NCBI RefSeq assembly: GCF_008329645.1
Contig: NZ_CP043474.1
Location: 1,426,001 to 1,490,000, forward strand
Direction of reading: 5' to 3'
DNA length: 64,000 bases
From: Mycolicibacterium grossiae
GTDB lineage: Bacteria > Actinomycetota > Actinomycetes > Mycobacteriales > Mycobacteriaceae
Part shown: positions 26,279 to 35,146 of the stretch, in pieces
How the letters are laid out: the number at the start of each line of letters is the position of its first letter
How positions within the stretch are numbered: position 1 is the stretch's first letter
Program-made: the position numbers and the translations under genes
Notes under the pieces: generated by a model
The model's input: only the letters and a program-made list of their open reading frames with translations
Databases searched by the model: none
Told to the model about the DNA's origin: nothing

Positions 26279-26944
26279 TCATCGTGCGTCGCCTTCCTCG
26301 TGGTGCAGCCGCGACACGTACAGCGCTGCTTGCGTGCGGCGTTGCATGCCGAGCTTCGCGAGGAGGCGCGAGACGTAGTTCTTCACCGTCTTCTCCGCGA
26401 GGAACATCCGGGCGGCGATCTGCCGATTGCTCAGGCCTTCGCCCAGCAGGTCTAGCAGTACCCGCTCCTGGTCGGTCAAGCGCGCGAGGGGGTCGGCGCG
26501 CTCGACGGATTCCCGGACCCGCGTCATGAGGGCCGCGGTCGCGCGATGGTCGAGCAATGAACGTCCGGCGCCGACGTCCTTGATGGCGCGCGCGAGTTCC
26601 ATGCCCTTGATGTCCTTGATGACGAAACCGCTGGCGCCGGCGAGCACGGCATCGAGCATGGCCTCATCCGACGTGTAGGAGGTGAGCATCAAGCAGCGCA
26701 GCCCCGCGGTGCGCGAGAGCAATTCGCGGCACAACTCGATGCCGTTGCCGTCGGGCAGTCGGACGTCGAGTACGGCGACGTCCGGCCGAACGACGGGGAC
26801 CTGAGCGAGCGCACGCTCGGCCGTGCCTGCCTCGCCGACGACCTCGAGATCGGCGTCCGAACTCAACAAGTCGATGAGTCCTCGGCGCACCACCTCGTGA
26901 TCGTCGACCAGGTACACCGTGGTGGCGCCACCGTCTCGAACCAC
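26279..26944 (-). CDS. devR: DevR/DosR-like NarL-family response regulator
   Basis: A 221-residue regulator very close to M. tuberculosis DosR as remembered: [28 protein letters not shown] with phospho-acceptor Asp60, [20 protein letters not shown] and [18 protein letters not shown]. The LuxR-type helix-turn-helix carries [18 protein letters not shown], which includes the DNA-contacting Lys and Asn. The start at GTG 26944 gives a length near the 217 residues of DosR; GTG codons further in are alternatives. It heads an operon with the GAF kinase. It could be devR itself or the second copy known in fast growers (devR2); no universal-stress genes are nearby. Confidence 0.85.
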   Translation of the reverse strand: MVRDGGATTVYLVDDHEVVRRGLIDLLSSDADLEVVGEAGTAERALAQVPVVRPDVAVLDVRLPDGNGIELCRELLSRTAGLRCLMLTSYTSDEAMLDAVLAGASGFVIKDIKGMELARAIKDVGAGRSLLDHRATAALMTRVRESVERADPLARLTDQERVLLDLLGEGLSNRQIAARMFLAEKTVKNYVSRLLAKLGMQRRTQAALYVSRLHHEEGDAR

Positions 26945-27022
26945 CGCTGAAGTCTTACCGCAGGCGGTTGCCTCGAAACGTCGTGTCGAACGACGCCCGA
27001 CCGACGGGAGCATGATGGACCC

Positions 27023-27451
27023 ATGGCCACCGACGAACTGACCGACGAGGTCGTCGCCTTCCTCTCCTCGGGGACTCGCACCGGGAAGATCGGCTACGTT
27101 GCCGCCGACGGACGGCCGCTGGTGGTGCCCATCTGGTTCGTCGTCGAGAACGGGCAGCTGGTGTTCAACACCGGCGCCGACTCGGCGAAGGCCCGTGCAC
27201 TGCACCGGGATCCGCGGGTCGTCCTCGTCGTCGACGACGAGCGGCCGCCGTACTCCTTCGTCCAGGTCCAGGGCACCGTCTCCGTCGGAGAGGATCCCGA
27301 CGACCTCCTGGCGACCGCCACCCGGATCGCCGCGCGCTACATGGGGCCCGAGCGTGCCGAGGAGTTCGGTCGCCGCAACGCGGTGCCCGGCGAAGTCGTC
27401 GTGAGGATCGCCCCCACCAAGGTGATCGCCGCGTTCGACGTCGCCGACTGA
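27023..27451 (+). CDS. PPOX-class F420/flavin-dependent oxidoreductase
   Basis: A 142-residue split-barrel protein of the pyridoxamine-5-phosphate-oxidase-like class common in mycobacteria. [20 protein letters not shown] opens the barrel, and [18 protein letters not shown] and a C-terminal [10 protein letters not shown] follow. Members use F420H2 or FMN to reduce diverse small molecules. It is divergent from the DevR-like operon (78 bp), which suggests a possible shared redox theme, but no DosR box is visible between them. Confidence 0.85.
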   Translation: MATDELTDEVVAFLSSGTRTGKIGYVAADGRPLVVPIWFVVENGQLVFNTGADSAKARALHRDPRVVLVVDDERPPYSFVQVQGTVSVGEDPDDLLATATRIAARYMGPERAEEFGRRNAVPGEVVVRIAPTKVIAAFDVAD

Positions 27452-27528
27452 CGCGTCCGACGTCACGTTTCGCCGCATCCCATCCTCCGGGAAGATGGAG
27501 GACGACACCGATGTCGGAAGGAGGCGAC

Positions 27529-27972
27529 GTGACCGCCGCTCGAGACGATGCCGACGCTCCGGTACTGCTCTACGACGGTGTCTGCGGGGTGTGCAACGCC
27601 GCGGTGCGGACGATCCTGCGCGTCGATCGCCGCGGGACGTTGCGTTTCGCCGCCCTCGACAGCGACATCGCCCGCGGCGTGCTCGCCCGGCACCCGGAAC
27701 TACGCGACGTCGACTCGGCCGTATTCGTCCGCCACGTCGGGTCGCCCGGAGAGACGGCCGATGCCCACTCGGAGGCTCTGCTCCGCGTCGCCGACTACCT
27801 TGGCGGACCGTGGCGGGCCGCGGCGCTGGCTCGCATCGTCCCGCGGGCCCTCCGCGACTGGGCATACACGCGATTCGCCGCCGTCCGCTACCGCATCGGT
27901 GGCCGCTACGACACGTGTCCGGTACCGACGCCCGATGTACGCAGCCGGTTTCTCGACGCGACGTACGGTTAG
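27529..27972 (+). CDS. DCC family (DUF393) thiol-disulfide oxidoreductase-like protein
   Basis: A 147-residue protein with the signature YDGVCGVCN (Asp-x-x-Cys-x-x-Cys) at its N-terminus and a [14 protein letters not shown] block near the end. The DCC family is thioredoxin-like by motif; its redox role is not proven. GTG 27529 is favoured because GGAAGGAGG lies four bases upstream. An ATG at 27511 also has a GGAGG nine bases before it and would add six residues. Confidence 0.8.
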   Translation: MTAARDDADAPVLLYDGVCGVCNAAVRTILRVDRRGTLRFAALDSDIARGVLARHPELRDVDSAVFVRHVGSPGETADAHSEALLRVADYLGGPWRAAALARIVPRALRDWAYTRFAAVRYRIGGRYDTCPVPTPDVRSRFLDATYG

Positions 27973-28046
27973 GGACTGCCCGAGCACGTCGGCGGTGATG
28001 AGTTCTTCCGTGTTGAGCGGTCCTACCGTCGACACGAGGAGGCTGC

Positions 28047-28604
28047 ATGCGCGACGTCACCTATTCGATGAGCACCTCGCTCGACGGGTTCATCGTCGGG
28101 CCGGACGGCGGGTTCGACTTCTCGACGCCCGACGACGAGGTCTTTCAGCTCGCGCTCGACGAGGTGCGCGGCGCTGCCGTGCACCTGCTCGGCCGGCGCC
28201 TGTACGAGACGATGCTCTACTGGGAGACCGCCGAGCAGGACCATGAACTCGATGCCGCCGAGCGGGAGTTCGCCGCCGTGTGGAACGCACTGCCCAAGGT
28301 TGTGTTCTCGTCGACGCTGACTTCCGTTCGGGGAAGCCACCGCCTGGCGTCGGACGGGTTGGCGGAGGAGATCGAGCGGTTGCGGCCGGGTGACGGCGAC
28401 ATCGCCATCGGCGGGGCGAGTCTCGCGGCCGCCGCGGCCGCCCGCGATCTCATCGACGAGTACCGGATTCGGGTGTACCCGGTGCTGCTGGGCGGCGGCA
28501 CGCCGTTCTTCGCTCGGGACGCACGCCGCCGCGACCTCGTGCTGGTCGAGAACCGCACCATCGGCCCCGACGTCGACTACGTCCGGTACCGCGTGCGCAG
28601 ATGA
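28047..28604 (+). CDS. RibD/DHFR-like reductase domain protein
   Basis: A 185-residue protein of the dihydrofolate-reductase/RibD C-terminal fold. It begins [21 protein letters not shown], the standard opening of this group, with [13 protein letters not shown] near residue 52, [15 protein letters not shown] near 118 and [12 protein letters not shown] near 147. Such stand-alone domains bind NADPH; their physiological substrate is generally unknown. GAGGAGG is placed well before the ATG. Confidence 0.85.
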   Translation: MRDVTYSMSTSLDGFIVGPDGGFDFSTPDDEVFQLALDEVRGAAVHLLGRRLYETMLYWETAEQDHELDAAEREFAAVWNALPKVVFSSTLTSVRGSHRLASDGLAEEIERLRPGDGDIAIGGASLAAAAAARDLIDEYRIRVYPVLLGGGTPFFARDARRRDLVLVENRTIGPDVDYVRYRVRR

Positions 28605-28675
28605 AAACGCCTGCTCGCGTGGGGCGCTGACGGCGTCACCGACCGGTGGCGGGGATTGCACCGTCATCGGACGGG

Positions 28676-28681
28676 TAGTCT
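28676..28681 (+). promoter_or_regulatory. -10 box of a near-leaderless promoter for the STAS gene
   Basis: TAGTCT is followed by nine bases and the ATG at 28691 (a second ATG follows at 28694). Transcription starting about seven bases after the box would leave almost no 5' leader, and no ribosome-binding site is seen. Confidence 0.4.
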
Positions 28682-28690
28682 CGAAGTGCA

Positions 28691-29065
28691 ATGATGCAAC
28701 CGGTCGATCGTTCCAACGGGTCTCCCGGCGTCCGTACCGCGGTTCGTCGTGAGGGCCGGTTGACCGTGTTGAGCGTCGGGGGCGACGTCGATCTGGCCAC
28801 GGCTACCACCCTGAGTGAGCAGATCCGAACCGTCCTCGGTCATCGGCCGCCCATTCTGGTGCTGGACCTCACCGACGTCGAATTCCTCGCGTCGGCGGGC
28901 CTGCAGGTCCTGGTCGACGCCTACCGGACCGCCCCCAGCACCCGCGTCGCCGTCGTCGCCGCGGGCCCTGCGACCCGCCGTCCGATCACAATGACCGAGC
29001 TGCATCAACTGCTCGAGCTGTACCCCAGCCTCGACAAGGCCCGGGCGGCCCTGGGCGGGGACTGA
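28691..29065 (+). CDS. STAS-domain anti-sigma factor antagonist
   Basis: A 124-residue single STAS domain. The core reads VLDLTDVEFLASAGLQVLVDA, where the Ser of SAG is the position phosphorylated by anti-sigma kinases in SpoIIAA/RsbV-type proteins. It would release a sigma factor (SigF-type in mycobacteria) by binding its anti-sigma factor when unphosphorylated. No anti-sigma or sigma gene is adjacent. The last 30 residues (ITMTELHQLLELYPSLDKA) form a helical tail. Confidence 0.85.
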   Translation: MMQPVDRSNGSPGVRTAVRREGRLTVLSVGGDVDLATATTLSEQIRTVLGHRPPILVLDLTDVEFLASAGLQVLVDAYRTAPSTRVAVVAAGPATRRPITMTELHQLLELYPSLDKARAALGGD

Positions 29066-29132
29066 CTCACAGCTCGCGTTCACGAAGAGTTCGCCGTGAC
29101 GTGCGGGTCCTCACGACGCGCGGCGCAGGAGG

Positions 29133-30854
29133 ATGCGCGACGATCCCGTCATGCCCTCAGACGTTCCCTCCGCTGCCGGAGACGTTCCCGACACCGGCGT
29201 CCCGGCGGCCCTCGCGGCCGGCATGACGATCGCCGAGCGGTACGACTGGCACCGGCAGTACCTGCGGCGCCATCTGGTGTCGCGGCGGCACTTCCTGCTC
29301 GGCAGTGCCGCAGTGGCCGCTGCGGGTGCCATCGGTGCCTCGCCGTTCGGGGCGCGTGCCTACGCCGCCGACGCACCGCTCACCGTGGCGAACCGCCGCG
29401 TCGGCTACGGCGCCGACGCCGCCAGCCAGCTGCGGTTGTCGGCGCAACTCTCGCGCAACCCACGTGGCAGTGCGATCTTCCTCGACTTCGGTGCCACCCG
29501 GGAACTCGGTGCAACGGCGGAGGCGGAGGTGCGCAACCTCGTCACGCAGATCCCGTCGTCGGACGGTGGCGTCCTCGCCGCCGAGCAGTTCTACGTTCAC
29601 GTCCCCGTCGACGGTCTGCCCGGACGGACGCCGCTGTACTTCCGCTGGCGCACGGCCGACGGTGCGGTGACCGACGTGCGATCGGCGTCGACGGCGCTGC
29701 CGGCGACCCGGAGTGGGTTCGGCCCGTTCCGCTTCACGATGATGGGTGATCAGGGCACCGACGACACGCCGACGGCGCCGCCGGGGTTGAGGCCAGGCGA
29801 CTACGACGACGCGTACTACGCCCCGGACAACGATCCCTCGGCCCCGCACGCCGACAACGTCCTGGGCCAACTGGTCGCCGCGCGACCGGACTTCCACGTC
29901 CTCGCCGGGGACATCGCCTACGCCGATCCGTCGGGCATGGGCAAGCCGGGCCGGTTCGTCCCGTCCGGCGGCACACTGCCCAGCGGCTTCGACAAGTTCA
30001 ATCCATACGTGTGGGACGTCTACTTCGGCGCGATCGAGGCGAGCGCGTCGACCACGCCATGGATGTTCGCGACCGGCAACCACGACATGGAGGCCGCCTA
30101 CCCGACGCACGGCTACGGCGGGCATCTCGCTCGAATGGACTTCCCCGGCAACGGACCGGCGTCCTGTCCTTCGGTGTACTCCTTCACTTACGGCAACGTC
30201 GCCGTGCTGTCGCTGGACGCCAACGACGTCAGCTACGAGATCACCGCCAACACCGGATACTCCGGCGGGGCGCAAACCGGTTGGGTGGGGCGCACTTTGG
30301 CGGCCTACCGGGCCGACCCGAACATCGACTTCATCGTCTGCTTCTTCCACCACTGCGCGTACTCCACCACCCAGTCGCACGCCAGTGACGGTGGCGTGCG
30401 CGCCGCCTGGTGCGAGCTGTTCGACCGCTATCAGGTGGACCTCGTCCTGCAGGCCCACAATCACGTCTTCGAACGCAGCGACCCGATCCGCGCGGGAAGC
30501 CCGACGACCGCCGCGCCGGACAACGCCGTGGTCAACCCGGCAACCGACGGCACCGTGTACTACACGGTCGGCAGTGCGGGCCGCCCGCGCTACGCGTTCC
30601 AGCCCGGCGAGCCGGAGAGCTACCGCGGGAACGTCGCGCCCGACACGTTCGTGCCGAACAGCTACGTGTGGACGGCCGACGGGCAGAAGCAGCCGGAAGC
30701 CGTGGGTTGGTCACGGGTCCGGTTCCGCAACTACGCATTCCTCCGGATCGACGTGCGGCCGGGAACCTTCGTCAGCGAGATGGACGCGGTCGCCGTCGAC
30801 GAGTACGGCCGCGAATTCGACACGGTGACCTACCGCAGACAGGTTCGGCTCTGA
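29133..30854 (+). CDS. Tat-exported purple-acid-phosphatase-like metallophosphoesterase
   Basis: A 573-residue enzyme. A twin-arginine signal (SRRHFLLGSAAVAAAGAIGA, Arg51-Arg52, cleavage near AYAAD) sends it out folded. A fibronectin-like N-terminal domain is followed by the metallophosphoesterase core with all metal motifs: MMGDQG, GDIAYADP, GNHDME, FFHHCAY and LQAHNHVFERS. It probably hydrolyses phosphate esters outside the cytoplasm and resembles Rv2577-type phosphatases. The ATG at 29133 directly abuts AGGAGG, which is too close; ATG 29151 is an alternative start that leaves the Tat signal intact. Confidence 0.9.
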   Translation: MRDDPVMPSDVPSAAGDVPDTGVPAALAAGMTIAERYDWHRQYLRRHLVSRRHFLLGSAAVAAAGAIGASPFGARAYAADAPLTVANRRVGYGADAASQLRLSAQLSRNPRGSAIFLDFGATRELGATAEAEVRNLVTQIPSSDGGVLAAEQFYVHVPVDGLPGRTPLYFRWRTADGAVTDVRSASTALPATRSGFGPFRFTMMGDQGTDDTPTAPPGLRPGDYDDAYYAPDNDPSAPHADNVLGQLVAARPDFHVLAGDIAYADPSGMGKPGRFVPSGGTLPSGFDKFNPYVWDVYFGAIEASASTTPWMFATGNHDMEAAYPTHGYGGHLARMDFPGNGPASCPSVYSFTYGNVAVLSLDANDVSYEITANTGYSGGAQTGWVGRTLAAYRADPNIDFIVCFFHHCAYSTTQSHASDGGVRAAWCELFDRYQVDLVLQAHNHVFERSDPIRAGSPTTAAPDNAVVNPATDGTVYYTVGSAGRPRYAFQPGEPESYRGNVAPDTFVPNSYVWTADGQKQPEAVGWSRVRFRNYAFLRIDVRPGTFVSEMDAVAVDEYGREFDTVTYRRQVRL

Positions 30855-30977
30855 CGTCACCATTGGTTCACTAGTCGCACTGCGAGTAGAGCCGGCGGTA
30901 CCTCGAACGTGAGGGAGTCGACCACCTCGGCCGTCTCGACGTGGACGGTGTGACTCCAGGCGCCCGAACCAGCACGT

Positions 30978-30995
30978 GTAAACCGATCGGTGTAC
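30978..30995. promoter_or_regulatory. TetR operator overlapping the promoter of the TetR gene at 31005
   Basis: GTAAACCGATCGGTGTAC is palindromic at 16 of 18 positions. It overlaps a TACCGT -10 box (30993-30998) that lies six bases before the ATG at 31005, so the gene looks leaderless and autorepressed. Confidence 0.6.
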
Positions 30996-31004
30996 CGTGT
31001 TGCC

Positions 31005-31595
31005 ATGACGGAGCGCGACCTCCCGGCACCCGCACGCGACATCTCGGCGCTCGGCGTCCGGGAGAGGATCCTGGCGGCCGCAACCGAACTCTTCTATGAG
31101 CACGGCATCAACGCCACGGGTGTCGACCGTCTCGTGGACGTCTCATCGGTATCGAAACGGACGCTCTACAAACACTTTTCCGCCAAGGATGCGGTCGTCG
31201 AGGAGTACCTGCGATCGATCGAAGACCACCTCGACCACCGGGCCGTACGTGCGGACGATCCACGGGAACGTCTCCTGGGCATCTTCGACCTGCGTCCGCG
31301 CGGACGGATTCGGGGCTGCCCCTTCCACAACGCGGCCGTCGAGGCAGCCGATGCGATGCCGGGCGTCCGGACGGTGGTGAGCGACTTCAAGCGCCGATCG
31401 ATCGTTGGCTTGGAAGAGATGGCGGAGGCGGCCGGTGCCCGTGATCCGGCCCGGTTGGCCCGGCAGCTCGCCGTGGTGTTCGAAGGGGCCATGGCACTGT
31501 CGACGTCGCTCGACGATCCGGGGCCCGTCGCCGACGCGCGTGAGATCGCGGCCGCACTGATCGACGCCGCGACGCGTAGCAGCGACCGTGATTGA
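31005..31595 (+). CDS. TetR family transcriptional regulator
   Basis: A 196-residue regulator with the TetR helix-turn-helix at about residues 15-62 (GVRERILAAATELFYEHGIN, SVSKRTLYKHFSAKDA). The C-terminal domain contains GCPFHNAAVEAADAMPG, characteristic of a common TetR subgroup. It starts at ATG 31005 without a ribosome-binding site, from a promoter covered by its own palindrome. It lies 101 bp upstream of a hydrolase-NmrA pair in the same direction and is the likely regulator of that unit. Confidence 0.9.
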   Translation: MTERDLPAPARDISALGVRERILAAATELFYEHGINATGVDRLVDVSSVSKRTLYKHFSAKDAVVEEYLRSIEDHLDHRAVRADDPRERLLGIFDLRPRGRIRGCPFHNAAVEAADAMPGVRTVVSDFKRRSIVGLEEMAEAAGARDPARLARQLAVVFEGAMALSTSLDDPGPVADAREIAAALIDAATRSSDRD

Positions 31596-31696
31596 CATCA
31601 CACCGTTGGGCTGTCGGGAATGCCCCGCTCATCGGCACGACTTCTGCGAAGTGGCGTGCGTAAGGCCAAATTCCAACGAGCAGAACGGATTTCGTA

Positions 31697-32527
31697 ATGT
31701 CCAACAGAACACCAGTCGTCTTCGTCCACGGATTGTGGGTGCATGCATCCGCGTGGAGTCCGTGGGCCGCTCTGTTCGAGCGTGAGGGCTTCGATCCCAT
31801 CGTCGTGGGTTGGCCCGGTGACCGGTCCACGGTGGAGGAGACCCGTCGGGACGGCGACGCCGTCGCGAACCGTGGAGTCGACGACGTCGTCGCTCACTAC
31901 GCCGACCTCATCGAGACTCTCTCGAAGCCTCCCGTCGTGGTTGGCCATTCCTTCGGCGGACTCGTGGCACAGCGCCTGCTCGACGAGGGGCGCGCTGCAG
32001 CTGCCATCGCCATCGACCCAGCGCCCATCCTCGGCGTGACGGCACTCCCGTTGTCCCAAATCCGATCGACACTGCCGGTTCTGCGCAACCGCAGGAATCG
32101 CGAGCGCGCAGTGGCTCTCACCGAGCGACAGTTTCGCTACGCCATTGCCAATGCGATCCCTCGCCTCGAAGCGCGCGACCTCTTCGATCGATACGCGATC
32201 CCCGCTCCCGGTCGACCGCTCTTCGAGTTGTTCCGCGCCGCAAAGGATCCGCAGACGCCCCTGAAGGTGAACCTGAGCAATCATCGCCGAGGACCATTGC
32301 TCATCATCGGTGGCGGTCGTGACCACATCGTCGCCGAACGCGTGACTCGTCAGGCTGCCAGCCTTCATTCGGCGTCGCGCGCCGTCACCGACTACCACGT
32401 CTTCCCGGACCGCGGCCACTCGATGATCATGGATTCGGGATGGCGCGACGTCGCTGACCTCGTACTCGAGTGGATGGCACGCCACCCCGTCTCACACGGC
32501 CGCCCCGCGCAGGAGGTGGAGGCGTGA
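31697..32527 (+). CDS. Alpha/beta hydrolase
   Basis: A 276-residue hydrolase. VVFVHGLWVHASAW forms the oxyanion region, GHSFGG the nucleophile elbow (Ser85), GGGRDHIV carries the acid and PDRGHSMIMD the catalytic His near 248. Substrate unknown; esterase, lactonase or similar. The stop codon overlaps the GTG start of the NmrA gene, so they are translationally coupled. Base composition is slightly less GC-rich than in the neighbours. Confidence 0.85.
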   Translation: MSNRTPVVFVHGLWVHASAWSPWAALFEREGFDPIVVGWPGDRSTVEETRRDGDAVANRGVDDVVAHYADLIETLSKPPVVVGHSFGGLVAQRLLDEGRAAAAIAIDPAPILGVTALPLSQIRSTLPVLRNRRNRERAVALTERQFRYAIANAIPRLEARDLFDRYAIPAPGRPLFELFRAAKDPQTPLKVNLSNHRRGPLLIIGGGRDHIVAERVTRQAASLHSASRAVTDYHVFPDRGHSMIMDSGWRDVADLVLEWMARHPVSHGRPAQEVEA

Positions 32528-33444
32528 CCTCGAAGGAACTGTTCCTCGTCACCGGAGCAACCGGCAAGACCGGTTCGCACGTGGTGCGCATGCTGCGCGA
32601 ACTGGGGTTGCCGGTGCGCGCGATGGTGCATCGCGCGGATGCGCGTTCCGAGACGTTGGCCGAACTCGGCGCCGACGTCGTACAGGGTGATCTTCTCGAC
32701 CTCGACCGCGTGAGCGCGGCGATGAAGGGTGTGCGTGCCGCCTACTTCTGCTACCCCATCGACCCGGGCGGACTGCTCGATGCGACGACGATCTTCGCTC
32801 AGGCCGCGTCCGACGAGCGGATCGACGCCGTGGTCAACATGTCGCAGATCAGTGCACGTCGCGAGGCCGGCAGTCACGCGGCGCGACATCATTGGCTCGG
32901 CGAGCGCCTGCTCGATCGGTTCCCCTTCGTGACCACCCACCTACGCCCGACCTTCTTCGCCGAGTGGCTGATCTGGCAGTGGTCGCGTGACAGCACGGGC
33001 GGCGTGCTGCGACTGCCCTTCGCCGACGGCCGTCACGCGCCGATCTCGGCCGTCGACCAAGCCCGCGTCATCACGTCGATCCTTCGAGACCCCGTCCCGC
33101 ATGACCGTGCCATCTACCGACTGGTCGGGCCAGTCGAGAAGGACCATCACCAGATCGCTCGAGAGATCGGCGATGCGTTGGGAGAACCCGTGCGCTACGA
33201 ATCCGTGGGCATCGACGCATTCGCTGAGGCGCTCCGCGCACAGGGCAACGGAGAATTCCTGATTCAACATCTGACGAACGTTGCGCAGGACTATCGCGAC
33301 GGTGTGTTCGCGGGAGCGGACGACACGGTCGAAGTGCTGTCAGGTGCACCGGCGGCGACGGTACGGGCCTTCGTCGAGGCGAACCGGCAGGCCTTCGCCG
33401 GCGAAGGCCAGGAGCGGGCTTGGCGAACGGTGCTCGATCGCTGA
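32524..33444 (+). CDS. NmrA-family NAD(P)-binding oxidoreductase
   Basis: A 306-residue atypical SDR. The N-terminus has FLVTGATGKTGSHVV, the NmrA/HSCARG-type NAD(P)H motif, followed by VRAMVHRADARSETL and GDLLDLDRVSAAMKGV. Members act as NADPH sensors, azo/quinone reductases or dehydratases. GTG 32524 overlaps the hydrolase stop and has GGAGGTGGAG just upstream. A CCGGCGTG/CACGCCGG repeat (33452-33489) follows the stop. Confidence 0.85.
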   Translation: MTSKELFLVTGATGKTGSHVVRMLRELGLPVRAMVHRADARSETLAELGADVVQGDLLDLDRVSAAMKGVRAAYFCYPIDPGGLLDATTIFAQAASDERIDAVVNMSQISARREAGSHAARHHWLGERLLDRFPFVTTHLRPTFFAEWLIWQWSRDSTGGVLRLPFADGRHAPISAVDQARVITSILRDPVPHDRAIYRLVGPVEKDHHQIAREIGDALGEPVRYESVGIDAFAEALRAQGNGEFLIQHLTNVAQDYRDGVFAGADDTVEVLSGAPAATVRAFVEANRQAFAGEGQERAWRTVLDR

Positions 33445-33451
33445 GTGCTGA

Positions 33452-33489
33452 CCGGCGTGGCGTCACCGCACGACTGGACGTCACGCCGG
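33452..33489. terminator. Possible terminator after the NmrA gene
   Basis: Eight-base perfect arms CCGGCGTG and CACGCCGG are separated by 22 bp and begin eight bases after the stop codon. The loop is long and there is no T run, so the call is tentative. Confidence 0.3.
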
Positions 33490-33537
33490 GACCGCCCAAC
33501 AATGTCGTTTGACACACCGTCGACTAAAGCTGACACT

Positions 33538-33559
33538 TTGTCGAGTAACTGATCGACAA
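33538..33559. promoter_or_regulatory. TetR-type operator upstream of the SDR at 33569
   Basis: TTGTCGA and TCGACAA form perfect seven-base arms around eight bases, ending ten bases before the ATG. A shorter TGTC-N4-GACA repeat lies at 33503-33514. The TetR gene directly after the SDR is the likely partner. Confidence 0.6.
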
Positions 33560-33568
33560 GGGGTGTCC

Positions 33569-34420
33569 ATGAAGACGTTTCTCATCACGGGCGTGAGCAC
33601 CGGCCTGGGAAGGGCGTTCGCGGAGGCTGCGCTGCAGGCGGGTCACCGCGTGGTGGGCACGGTGCGCACACCCGAGGCCGCCGTTGCATTCGAAGCGCTC
33701 GCCGACGGCCGCGCTCGTGCACGGCTGCTCGACGTGACCGACGACGCTGCCGTCGAGGCGACGGTGGCCGGTGTCGAGGCCACGGTCGGACCGATCGACG
33801 TCGTGATCGCCAACGCGGGTTACGGCGTCGAAGGCACCTTCGAGGAGACGCCGCTCAGCGACGTGCGTGCGCAGTTCGCCACCAACGTGTTCGGTGTCGC
33901 CGCCACGCTGCAGGCGGTCCTGCCCCACATGCGTCGGCGTCGCGCCGGCCACCTGATGGCGGTGACGTCGATGGGCGGCTTGATGGCCGTACCGGGCATG
34001 TCCGCCTACTGCGCCAGCAAGTTCGCCGTCGAGGGACTTCTCGAGAGCCTGCGCAAGGAGGTCGCCCATTTCGGTATCCGCGTCACCGCGATCGAGCCGG
34101 GCTCCTTCCGCACCGACTGGGCGGGCCGCTCGATGACCCGTGCACCACGGACGATCAACGACTACGACGATCTGTTCGGGCCCATCCGCGCCGCCCGCAT
34201 GGCGGCGAGCGGCCACCAACTCGGCAATCCCGTCAAGGCGGCCGAGGCGGTCCTCGCGATCGTGGATCACGATGACCCGCCCGCGCACCTCGTGTTGGGC
34301 TCGGACGCGCTGAGGCTCATCGCCGCCGCACGGGAGGCCGTCGACGCGGACATCCGCCAGTGGGAGGTCGTCTCGCGCAGCACGGACTTCGCCGACGGCG
34401 CGCAACTGAGCGCGTCCTAG
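33569..34420 (+). CDS. Short-chain dehydrogenase/reductase
   Basis: A 283-residue SDR beginning MKTFLITGVSTGLGRAFAE, with IANAGYG near residue 89 and the intact active site SMGG...YCASK (Tyr near 148). This VSTGLG subgroup includes many oxidoreductases of unknown substrate. ATG 33569 has AAGGGGTGTCC before it. The next gene, six bases downstream, is a TetR regulator, and a palindrome sits directly upstream, so the pair looks like a self-controlled unit. Confidence 0.9.
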   Translation: MKTFLITGVSTGLGRAFAEAALQAGHRVVGTVRTPEAAVAFEALADGRARARLLDVTDDAAVEATVAGVEATVGPIDVVIANAGYGVEGTFEETPLSDVRAQFATNVFGVAATLQAVLPHMRRRRAGHLMAVTSMGGLMAVPGMSAYCASKFAVEGLLESLRKEVAHFGIRVTAIEPGSFRTDWAGRSMTRAPRTINDYDDLFGPIRAARMAASGHQLGNPVKAAEAVLAIVDHDDPPAHLVLGSDALRLIAAAREAVDADIRQWEVVSRSTDFADGAQLSAS

Positions 34421-34426
34421 CCGACC

Positions 34427-35038
34427 ATGACGAAGCCGTGGCCGTCGCGTCGATCAACCCCCACCGTCCGTCGCGGCGACCTCCGCGAACGCGAAATCCT
34501 CGACGCTGCCGAGAAACTCATCGCCACCCACGGTTACGTGCACACGACCGTCGGCCACATCGCGGAAGCCGCGGGGATCACCCGCGGGGCGCTCTACTTC
34601 TACTTCTCGTCGAAGCAGGACGTCTTGGTCGCCCTGGTCGCTCGCACGGTGCACGTCCTGCGCGAGGGTTCCGCTGCCGTACTGGCGGGTGATGGCCCGA
34701 TCGAGGAGGTCGTCGGGGCTGCGCTCGAACACACGGCACGGCAGTGGCGCGAGCACGGGGTGATCATGCGCGCGGCGGTCGACTTCGCCTCGACGGTGCC
34801 CGAGGTGGACCGCCTGTGGACCGGAACCGCACTCTCGCTCGCCGATGCGATCACGACGTTCCTGATCCGCAGTGGCGTCCCGGACGGTGACCGACCGGAT
34901 GACGCGCCGGCCATGGCACGCGTGCTGTGCTGGATGGTCGAGCGCAGTTTCTACCAGGCATCCCGGGTCTCGGCGGAGGAACTGGATCTGGCGACGCGCA
35001 CGTGCGTCGCCGCATGGCTGCGCATCGCGCACACCTGA
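34427..35038 (+). CDS. TetR family transcriptional regulator
   Basis: A 203-residue TetR protein with the DNA-binding part at about residues 20-70 (LREREILDAAEKLIATHGY, ITRGALYFYFSSKQD). It is cotranscribed with the upstream SDR (6-bp gap) and probably represses the operon through the TTGTCGA-N8-TCGACAA site at 33538-33559. The inducer is unknown. Confidence 0.9.
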   Translation: MTKPWPSRRSTPTVRRGDLREREILDAAEKLIATHGYVHTTVGHIAEAAGITRGALYFYFSSKQDVLVALVARTVHVLREGSAAVLAGDGPIEEVVGAALEHTARQWREHGVIMRAAVDFASTVPEVDRLWTGTALSLADAITTFLIRSGVPDGDRPDDAPAMARVLCWMVERSFYQASRVSAEELDLATRTCVAAWLRIAHT

Positions 35039-35146
35039 CGCGGCGGGCCCGAGACCGACCCCGCGCGGTCACGGCACCGAGGGCTGAGCACGCGTCGCCA
35101 GCGGTAAGGTGCCGGGACACCGTCCCACCGATCGTGAGGAACCCCG

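Noticed and set aside
30857..31006. 49-codon minus-strand frame between the phosphatase and the TetR gene
   Set aside because: Its composition looks protein-like and GGGAGG lies upstream, but that site is 12 or more bases from the ATG, the frame covers the TetR operator and promoter, and no family is recognised.
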